A stretch of DNA of 64,000 nucleotides from Sellimonas caecigallum (lineage in GTDB: Bacteria > Bacillota > Clostridia > Lachnospirales > Lachnospiraceae), in NCBI RefSeq assembly GCF_019754295.1, contig NZ_VIRV01000011.1:17902-81901 (forward strand), given 5' to 3'. The translations under genes and the position numbers were made by a program. Of the stretch, positions 9,497 to 18,600 are shown one piece after another (position 1 is the stretch's first letter; each line of letters starts with the position of its first letter). Under the pieces are notes generated by a model. It was not told the DNA's origin, did not search any database, and saw only the letters and a program-made list of their open reading frames with translations.

Positions 9497-10150
9497 ATGT
9501 CAAAACCAAAGGACTACAAACCACTTGCCAAATTCTTATCTGTTTTTCTCGGAAGCAATTGTGAGATTTTGCTATGTGATACAGAAAAATTCCTGCATAT
9601 CGAAAACCCACTTGAAAATTCTTACCACATCGGCGATTCCCTGGACGATCTTCATCAAAAATTCCTCAACGATCCAAACTGTAATTCCCTTCCTTATACG
9701 ATGAATTATCGAACAATTACTTCTTCCGGCGAAAAACTGCGTTCCGCTACGTTTTTTATCCGCGATCAGGAAACATTGACCGGCTTTCTTACTATCAACT
9801 GGAAAATGACAGAATTTCTTCAGGTCCGTGATATTCTGGACAATATTATTAACGGAACAATTCCTAAAAATACCTCTCCTGCTTCCGAAACATCCCAGCA
9901 GCCTGCAGAATATTATGAAACACTTAGTGTATCTGTCTCTGAATTGATCAGCTCTGTAATGAGCGAAGCCCGCGTTCGGTTCCAGACAACTCCCGACCGG
10001 TTTACCGCCGAAGAAAAGCTGAGTATTGTGAGAGAAATGGACAAACGGGGTGTATTTCTTGTCAAAGGCTCTGTGTCAGAAGTGGCTAAAGAAATCAAAA
10101 GTTCCGAAGCAACCATCTATCGCTATTTACATCAAATCAATAACAAATAG
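9497..10150 (+). CDS. PAS/YheO-domain transcriptional regulator with DauR-type HTH
   Basis: 217 residues. Residues about 10-120 resemble the YheO-like PAS ligand domain (FLGSNCEILLCDTEKFLHIENP, then a second sheet with GFLTINWKM). A linker follows, then about residues 165-215 form the C-terminal HTH found in DauR-type regulators (EEKLSIVREMDKRGVFLVKGSVSEVAKEI, then SSEATIYRYLHQI as the recognition helix). Relatives sense small metabolites; Pseudomonas DauR controls D-arginine use. It is divergent from the opp operon and heads an operon with a kinase-like gene and an M24 peptidase. It very probably controls the divergent opp operon, which is inference from position. Confidence 0.88.
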   Translation: MSKPKDYKPLAKFLSVFLGSNCEILLCDTEKFLHIENPLENSYHIGDSLDDLHQKFLNDPNCNSLPYTMNYRTITSSGEKLRSATFFIRDQETLTGFLTINWKMTEFLQVRDILDNIINGTIPKNTSPASETSQQPAEYYETLSVSVSELISSVMSEARVRFQTTPDRFTAEEKLSIVREMDKRGVFLVKGSVSEVAKEIKSSEATIYRYLHQINNK

Positions 10151-10162
10151 GAGGGAACACAA

Positions 10163-11272
10163 ATGAATGTTATAACTATAGAGCATGCTGAAAATGCTTT
10201 AGTTTCGGCCGGATATGCTGTAAAAGGAATGAAACAGATTAACGAAGGTTCGAACCATTATGTATTCATTGTCACGTTGGACGATGGCTCCAAATGTATC
10301 TGCAAATTTGCCAAAGTGCGTGAAACGGAAAAAAATATTGGTTCCGCCAACTGCGATACCCTCTTTGGCGGCCGCCTTTCCCTTGAAAGAGAAGCTTATC
10401 TTTTCTCCATGATCCGGGAAAAGACAGGTGTTCCGACTCCGAAAGTGTTCGGTATACATAAATCCGCCTACGGAACTTTTATTGTCCTGGAATTTATGAG
10501 CGGAATCTCCCACAAAACATATATGGAAAACAGCGGCTATTCTAAAAAGGCCTTCTTAGACAGTATGACTTATCTGGGAGAAGACTTTGCAAAAGTACAG
10601 CGTGTTACCTTCCCTTCTTTTGGAAATATCATGGAACATTCTGTCATTGAGCCAGATGGACTTAAAAATTTCAGTGACCGTTTTCGACAGGTAATCCAGA
10701 TGAGAATAGACCGCTGTGTTCAGAAACACGTGTTCACAGAGGAAGAACTGGAGAAAGTTACAAAATTCTTCGACCGCAAGCTCGAGCAGCTTCGCCCACA
10801 GTTTCAGGACACCGTCTCCCCACCTGTGCTGAACTTTACAGATATGCATGCAGAAAATTTCTATGTAGATGAGACTGGAAGACCGTCTGGATATTTTGAC
10901 CTGGAATCTGCCCAGGCTGCCCCTGCTGCCCTGGAATTTTACGGTTTTCGTTTCTTTTTATTCAATTTTTATGACATGAATTGTTTCCATGAAGCGGAGG
11001 GGGCATTTTTCCGTGGATATCGCGATGCCGGAGGACTTTATGAGCCAAAGACACCGGAAGACAACATGGCGATTGATTTTCTTGCTGGATGCCGTCTCCT
11101 TGAATTAGCTCAGTCCTACTGGGGATATGTGGACGGAATCCGGGATACATGGGGAGAAGATATGAAACAGCTTCTGTTCCGATATATGGAAACCGGAAAG
11201 ATTGACTATATGGCCGTCGGCGATGTCTGGCGTCAAAGAGACCAGCAGCCGGTAACTCCGCTTACAGATTAA
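10163..11272 (+). CDS. APH-fold phosphotransferase (kinase-like), substrate unknown
   Basis: 369 residues with the aminoglycoside-phosphotransferase/choline-kinase fold. An N-lobe has a glycine loop-like INEGSNHYVF near residue 27 and a Lys in CICKFAKV near 50. A hinge follows (IVLEFMSG). The catalytic loop is LNFTDMHAENFYVD near residue 226, where Asp is catalytic and Asn binds metal, and the following FDLESA stands for the DFG-like metal site. Such kinases phosphorylate small hydroxyl compounds or antibiotics. It starts 12 bases after the regulator gene, with an AGGAGG site, so it shares its operon with an M24 peptidase next to a peptide importer. Resistance to an imported compound or activation of a catabolite are both possible. 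Confidence 0.75.
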   Translation: MNVITIEHAENALVSAGYAVKGMKQINEGSNHYVFIVTLDDGSKCICKFAKVRETEKNIGSANCDTLFGGRLSLEREAYLFSMIREKTGVPTPKVFGIHKSAYGTFIVLEFMSGISHKTYMENSGYSKKAFLDSMTYLGEDFAKVQRVTFPSFGNIMEHSVIEPDGLKNFSDRFRQVIQMRIDRCVQKHVFTEEELEKVTKFFDRKLEQLRPQFQDTVSPPVLNFTDMHAENFYVDETGRPSGYFDLESAQAAPAALEFYGFRFFLFNFYDMNCFHEAEGAFFRGYRDAGGLYEPKTPEDNMAIDFLAGCRLLELAQSYWGYVDGIRDTWGEDMKQLLFRYMETGKIDYMAVGDVWRQRDQQPVTPLTD

Positions 11273-11296
11273 CAAATAAGATCGAGGTGTATAGAT

Positions 11297-12553
11297 TTGA
11301 ACATCATGTATGAAAAAAGAAGAAAAGATGTACTTGATTGGAGAAATTGTTATATTGCGATGTTTCATTCCGGCAAAGCTCCTGTACGGTCTGCAGATGA
11401 GAGGTACCCTTTCAGTGTAAACCGGAATTTCTATTATTTGACAGGACTGGATCTGGAAGACTGCATTCTCATGATCATCCGGGATATGAACGGCGGCTGC
11501 CGCTGTGAGCTGTTTGCAGATCAGACAGATGACGTTGCCGCAAAATGGAACGGCGGCACTCTGGATCGCTCACAGATTGCTTCCATCAGCGGTATCAGCT
11601 CCATTTTCCCTATGAAAGACTGGGCGCCGCGTTTCCACCGCTATATAAACAATATCCCTTCCAACTATTCCACCAATGTAGGACTGGATCTTCAAAAATT
11701 TTGCATAGATGATCACAGTACCGACACCTCCCGGATTGCAGCATATATACGGGAACAGTATCCTCATCTTTCTGTCATAAATGTTTTCCCTGCATTGGCA
11801 AAAAGCCGGATGATAAAATCTGACAAGGAACTGGAATTTATGAAGTCCGCCCAGATTTCGGTACGAAAAGCAATCGAGGAGCTTCTCGCCTATGCGCGGC
11901 CTGGCATGAACGAATGTGAGCTGGAGGGCATGTTTTCCTTTGCTCTTGCAAAACAAAAGGTACGAGAAACTGCATTCCCGACTATCGTGGCGGGGGGAAA
12001 ACGAGGAACGATCCTTCATTATCAGGAAAACTGCCAGCCTGTGTACGACGGGGAACTTGTCCTTATTGATCTGGGAAGTACTTGCTGCCACTACTGCTCT
12101 GATATATCCCGCACTTTCCCGATCAATGGGATCTTTACCTCACGGCAAAGAGAACTGTATGAAATTGTTCTTCAGGCACAAAAACTCGTAATCCAAAGTG
12201 CTGCCCCTGGAAAAACACTGAAAGAATTAGACGACATCGTCGTTCAGTTTTATGAAAAGGCTCTGCCAGAAGCTGGGCTTTTGCATGACGGCAAGACAGT
12301 ACGCGACTATTATTACCACGGAGTTAGTCACCCTCTTGGTCTGGATACGCATGATATCTGTCTTCCGGAATACGAGACACTTTGCGAAGGGATGGTTATC
12401 ACAGTGGAGCCGGGGCTGTATGTGGAGGAAGAAGGCATCGGTATCCGCATTGAAGATGACTTACTGATCACAGCGCAAGGAGCCGTGAATCTTTCTGAAC
12501 ATATTTTGAAAACGCCGGATGAAATTGAAGCCTTTATGAAGAGCCGCAAATAG
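11297..12553 (+). CDS. M24-family metallopeptidase (Xaa-Pro peptidase-like)
   Basis: 418 residues if translation begins at the TTG at 11297, which has GAGGTG seven bases upstream. An ATG at 11306 is in frame but too far from that site. The N-terminal creatinase-like domain spans about residues 10-150. The C-terminal pita-bread domain keeps the metal ligands: LIDLGS (Asp), CSDISRTF (Asp), HGVSHPLGLDTHD (His), VEPGLY (Glu) and IRIEDDLL (Glu). It releases residues next to proline from short peptides in the cytoplasm. It is the third gene of the regulator operon facing the peptide ABC importer, and complements the M29 aminopeptidase and amidohydrolase on the other strand. Confidence 0.9.
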   Translation: MNIMYEKRRKDVLDWRNCYIAMFHSGKAPVRSADERYPFSVNRNFYYLTGLDLEDCILMIIRDMNGGCRCELFADQTDDVAAKWNGGTLDRSQIASISGISSIFPMKDWAPRFHRYINNIPSNYSTNVGLDLQKFCIDDHSTDTSRIAAYIREQYPHLSVINVFPALAKSRMIKSDKELEFMKSAQISVRKAIEELLAYARPGMNECELEGMFSFALAKQKVRETAFPTIVAGGKRGTILHYQENCQPVYDGELVLIDLGSTCCHYCSDISRTFPINGIFTSRQRELYEIVLQAQKLVIQSAAPGKTLKELDDIVVQFYEKALPEAGLLHDGKTVRDYYYHGVSHPLGLDTHDICLPEYETLCEGMVITVEPGLYVEEEGIGIRIEDDLLITAQGAVNLSEHILKTPDEIEAFMKSRK

Positions 12554-12556
12554 TCC

Positions 12557-12620
12557 AACACCCCGGTTGGAAAATCAGTAATGCAGAACACTGATCTCAA
12601 CCGGGGTGTTTTCTGTTCTT
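12557..12620. terminator. bidirectional intrinsic terminator
   Basis: A 13-base arm AACACCCCGGTTG (12557-12569) pairs with CAACCGGGGTGTT (12598-12610), with a smaller ATCAGT/ACTGAT hairpin in its loop and a T-rich tail on the plus side. It ends the M24 peptidase operon and can also serve the convergent protease gene ending at 12638. Confidence 0.85.
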
Positions 12621-12637
12621 TCTCATCCCATTCTCTT

Positions 12638-15600
12638 TTATCGCAGTTTCGGGAGTCCTCCCCCGGTCACTTCTCGGAAATCCCATACGTCTTCACTCCA
12701 TCCAAGTGTTTCCGTATAAAAATATTTCTTGGCAGTCTCTTCTTCCGACACCGAAAAAACTCTGTCTGCATTTCCTCCATGGAGATTGCTTGTACTGTCT
12801 GAGCTGTCCAGCTCGTATACACTGCTTGTAATCCCAAGTACATCCCAGCCCGAAATCCGGTTGGCGTTGACTCCCATACTTAGACTCACAGAGCTTTCGA
12901 TACTCACGTTTCCATTTGACGGACCGCCGATGATTCCTCCATTTCCAGTCGGTTCCGGAGCGGTAATGTTGATTTTCGTCAGACATCTCCGTATGATCCC
13001 GCCTCCCTGCCATCCGGTAATTCCTCCAATTCTTGTACCCATCTGATGACGTATAGTCCCCTCGATGACACCGGTTACCATACTATCTTCCAGTATCCTT
13101 CCATCAAACTGCCCTGCAATACCACCTATCGTATTGTTAGACCGGATGGAAATATCTTCCACTGACACCCGCCTTATCTCGCCATCCGCAATTACCCCTG
13201 CAAGCCCTCCAACCTGATTGGTATCATTCGCGATCGTAACTTCTTTTATTTTTATGTCTTCTACCGTCGAATCTCTGATGTCATTTGACAATGCGCCTTG
13301 CTGAGTGTTTTTCGTAAGATGCGATCCTTGAACTGTAAGGTTTGAAACCTTGGCTCCCTCCATTTTTTCAAACAGCACTGCATCTAATCCTGATATTGTA
13401 TGTCCGTTTCCATCAAGCTTTCCGGAAAATGTTCCTCTTACTGCAAATTCTGCGTAAGAAGATGTCCGAAAGTCAAGATCCGTCTCCAGAACATACTGCT
13501 TTTTCAGGGACTGGGCAGAAGCTCCGATGTCGAGAAATTCCTCCGGCGTTGTTATTCTTTTCACGCCAACTGTCACGCTTATATCTCCGTATTCATAGTA
13601 TCCTTCCGTCTTTGTTTTTATAAGCGGGAGAGAGAGATCAACATTCACAGCTTTGATGTTTCCTACTGTTGCCTTCTTCGCTTTTACCGCAAGGATCGCC
13701 TGAGCATCGCCCTCATAGGAAGACGCGGAAATGATCAAATCCTTTACCTTGGCATACTGCATATCGCCGAACAGCGGATATTTCATGCCGGTCATCTGGT
13801 ATCCGTTTCCATCCAATATCCCGATGAATCTTCCGGAAATATAGCTTCCGCCAGATGCAGAAATGCCGCTGAAGTCAATGTCTTGTTCCAGGCTGTAGTA
13901 CCCGTAAGGATTCTTGGAAACCTGGTGCACGAACTCTTCGGCGGATGTAATCGGTATGACAGTCGGACTTTTATAAATGCCTCCGTCACTGAAATCCCCG
14001 GTCACTCTCTTGACCATCCCGTAAATCATTCGTTTTGTCTCCATGCTGCGGTTCGTATTTCCATTTGCAGCATCTGCTTTAAATGCTTCCTTAAACTGTT
14101 CGATAACCCTTTCTTTGTCAAAATATGGGATCTGATGCAGCTTTTCCTCCACTTCCTGATAGCGGTCCAATTTGTACTTTTTCCATGTGATATCCGGATT
14201 GCCTGTGATCTTGCGCAGCGCTTCCAGATCGTTATCGCTGAGCGCGGACATGTATACCTTATATCCTTTTTCGTATCCTGCAAGCCCAAGCATCTCCTGA
14301 CCTAGTCTTTTGAAAGAATGGGTGTCTGGAGAACCGTTGTCATTGTGAGACTGATACCAGTTCATTGTATAAAAAGACTCAAATCCATAACTTCCCTCCG
14401 TTGCAGTCGATATTTTCTCTGGATAGGAAGCCGCATTCCGAATAGAAATCTTATGATCCCACAGTGCTTCCATGCTGTCCAGATTCATTGCATGGACTTC
14501 ACCTGCCGTAAGCTTTCTATAAGTAGTGCTCATGGATGAGTTTCCTCCCGCAGTGTGCTCTGCCTGAACAGCCACTGCCGCCTGCTGCTCGGGCGTCAGT
14601 TCAAAAAATGCCTGTGCCGCCAGATAATCGAGCACATATCCCGTATCAAACATTTCCCGGTAGTAACTGTGGATTTTCTCAGCTGTATCAATCCTCTCAT
14701 AACTGAAATTGTTCGTCATTTCGGTACCGATATCGTTGTTCTTCGAGATATTAAATACCATGGCGCCATCCCTCATCTCCTGAGCAATGTTTCCGTCTGC
14801 ATGTGCCTCTGCTCCAGTTCCATTTCTTCTTCCTTCCCCTCCATAAAAATATCTTCCATCCTGATTGTGAGCCGTTTCGTGGCTAAATGTAAAGAAAATG
14901 TAGTCACTTGTTCCAAGAGCCGGCGTATGCATCCATATGACGATGCTTCCATTGGCCACTGCCGCACTTCCATTCAGCGCATTCAGCATATTGTTTGCCT
15001 CATAGACCCATTTCATGATCGGATCTCTCGTCTTGCCTTTTTCCTGTATTCCAGCTGCCGCAGCAGGACTCTCAGGAAAACCGAGTCTCGTATCATACTG
15101 TATATTTACAAAACTGTTAAGCCGATGTGCGGAATTGTTCATCCACCGGGAAGAGACTCCGTAGAATATGCCCATTTTTTCTGCATAAATCTCTGCAGTA
15201 TGGCGGATACGTTCTCTCTCCTGTCCATCCTTATTCAGATACTCCTGGTATCGGTTCATACTTCCGATCAGGATCTGGGATGGCACAGAAATCAGATACA
15301 TATCTTTCTGAGGAGCCGTAAGGATTTGAAGCACAATACTCTTTTCTGAGTCCTTCAGCCCGCTTAAGTTATCCCAGATGCGGTAACGGATCTTTCCTTC
15401 CCCATAGCCGCTGGCCTCTTCTTCGACCAGCACCCCGCCAAAGCTTTGCCTGAACCATTCGTTTGGGTCTTCGTATCCTGCAAGGCTTTCAGACAGATCT
15501 CCAAGAAAACCGGTCAAATCCTGTCCCGTATAGTTCTTCAGCACATTGTTATAGAAAGTGACCGTCTGATCTGTATTCCTCTGTCCGGATGCTGCGGACA

Positions 15601-18600
15601 GAAGCTGCTCTGTGAGCGCGTCATACGTCATGCCATCTGCCATCAGCTCTCCGCTGAAAAACATAAGATCGCTCAGAGTCACTCCTTTATAGCCAATCCG
15701 GTACCATTTGTCGTAGTAATTGTACGCATACAGTATCCGTTTCAATTCCTTATCATCCCGCATTCTCTCTTCTGCAAGCGTCTGAACGGCCGGATGACTG
15801 CTGTACGTCGGATATCTTTCTCCTGCTGAAAAAAGTTTCTGCAGTATAGTTTCCATATTTCCTTTTACATTTTCATTGTAATAGTCAGCGTATAGTCTGC
15901 TTTCTTCCTCCGGCGTAAGTACAGCGATGTCTCCCACATAATCATACGTTTTTACCATGTTAACCGTGTCACTTAAAACAGTTCCATCGATATCCGATAT
16001 ATAATTTCCAAATTCGTATTTTAAATCTGTTCCTTCCACATCGTACAATGCCGCCAGTTCTCCTGTCAGCTTCCGATAAGCGACATGATGCTCTTCCATT
16101 TTCCCAGTCTCATATACGATACGGATTTTTTCGATATCATCAGGTTCACTTTTTCGGAGTCCCGAAATAAGAGAACCATTTTCATGAATCGGCAAGATAA
16201 AGCGGATCCGTTCCGATCCCAGCTTCGATCCTTCTGGAATCCGGTTGCCATATGCCACCCACAACCGTGAATCAGAAAAAGGCATCATTTTGGCCATATT
16301 TGCATAGGCTGTCTCCTTCTCCGGTAGATAATCTTTATGCTTTGTGACAATACTATAATTTGGAATTCCCAAGTTATTTTCCATTACAGGCGCTTTTTTA
16401 AGCGACGGGGTCTTCCCGAAGGAAAGCCACCTAAACTCCCAGACTCTGTCGTCATATCCCAACGTATTTTTATAAAAGCTCTTGTCGTATACGGCATCTG
16501 TCTCTTTTACATTTCCCGCATTGTCCTCCGTAATATTCGTTGTACTCCCGGATCCGAAATGCTCGTACACTTCTTTCGCATTTCCCAGCACGTCAAATCC
16601 GGCGATCCGATATCCGTCCCCGTTACTCATACTTAGACTGTACTCTATCGACGGAGTCCCCGTATTCGGTCCGCCGATGATCCCGCCGTTTCCTTTTTTC
16701 GCCGGAGCTACAATCTTAGCCTTTGTGTAGCATCTGCTTATCTTCCCTCCTCCGTGCCATCCGGCAATTCCCCCGGTTCTTGCACCCAGAGAAGGATGAT
16801 CATATGTGCCCTGGATCTTCCCTGTCACATAGCAGTCCTCGATTACTGCACCTGTCTCCGTCTTTCCCACGATTCCTCCAATCGCCACAAGTCCTTTTAC
16901 AGAGACATTTATGGATGCGCTCCTTCTGATCTCGGAATTTGCAAGTCTTCCTGCAAACGCCCCCATTCCATCCACTCCGTTTGAAATGGAGGAATCTACA
17001 AGAAAAACATTCTCAATTTTCGACTTGTTCTGAATGACTTCCGAAAGAATCCCTTTGCGCTGAACCGTGACTGCTGCATCCTCGATTACCAGATCATGGA
17101 TATAAGCTCCACTCAAATCAGAAAAGAGAGAGGTTTTTAGGTTTCGTATCCGATATCCGTTTCCGTCCAGTTCCCCGGTAAATCTCCCCGCTATGGCTGC
17201 CTGGTCAGCAGAGATGGCAGATGCATCCAGATCTTCCGTGAGTCTAAAGTTACCTTTCGGATTTGCCTCCATTGCATCAAAAAGTTCCTCTGCACTTGCA
17301 ATTACAGGATGTTCCCCTTCATCATCTTTGTATGCAATCGGAAAAGCATATCCGTTTACCCGGGATCCATCCGCCTCATACCTGACTACTTCCTCCTGAT
17401 CAAGGACAGCATATACTTTTTCGGAATCTTTTTCTTTTCTGAATTCACGGATACCTGCATAAAAATCCGGCATGTTCTCCATCTCGATCATCGCAAAATA
17501 ACGGTCCGTATCTTTCGGAAGCCCTTCTGTAATATCCAAAACTCGGACTTCTTCTCTGCCGTTTATACCGTGATAGTACAGTTTTTCCGCTGTGATATCT
17601 TTGAACTCCAGGGCATCTCTTGAAGCGTATACTTTTTCTGTATAAAGTATCTCGTTCTTATATTCATTGGACTGATTTTCTATGGTATTGGTATCTCTGT
17701 CGTAATCCGCTGTTACAGTGATTATGTAGCTTTCCATTGCTGTCAAGGCCGTGGATACCGTGCTCTCTGATCCAGTCACAGATTCATTCAAAAGGATTTT
17801 CCCTCCTTCCTCTTTAATCTGCACCCGTGCATCCTGAAGCGCGTGATCCGGATCCAAAAGTTCCAGCTGAACATGTAACTCATTTTCTGCCGTCTTGCTG
17901 CATACGACATTCTCTACTGCAGGAATATCTTTCAGTACCTCCACTTGTGTCTCATACTTTGCGCTGACTTCCATGCCATCTCTAAATACTACCTGCGATA
18001 GCGCAAATGCGTGTACCCCCGCCTGAAGAGGTGCGGGAACCGATACTTTCCATGTTCCATCCTGTTGCTGCTTCGGATGCACTTCCAGATTGTCGACCAC
18101 AAAAGCTGTGATCCCGCTTTCTATGTTGTGTTCCACCCCATAAAAAAGTTCTGTATTTTCTCCTTTTTCGGCATAGAGCGTACTTGCCCTTCCGTCCGCA
18201 ATCTGAACTCTCGGCTCTGCTTTTACCGTTTTTTCTGCCAGGATCTTTCCTTCCTCCTGTTCTGTTCCGTCTTCCGTGAGATCACAGTCTGCCGTAATCT
18301 GTACCGTATATTCCGTTGTCAGACTTCTATCCGACAGTGTGATTGCTTCTTCAAACAGCTCATTGTCCAGGTGGATCTTACGAAATTCCTGCTCTCCGAC
18401 CACATCTCCCTTCACATTTTGGATCCGTACTTTGTGTCCTGAAAGGGTTCCATCTGGATCTGTCAGACGAAACGCCACCTCAAACTGGTTGTTTTCGGCA
18501 TCCTCTTTCACAGAAAAATCGTAGACCTTAGGCGTCTCCTTTAGAATCATGATGTTGATCTCATTGTTGTCGCTGATACGGAAAGACTTTCCATTTTCCA

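Noticed and set aside
13400..15349. Several long plus-strand frames inside the M26 protease region
   Set aside because: The minus strand is one continuous modular protein with a catalytic motif; the plus frames are composition shadows.
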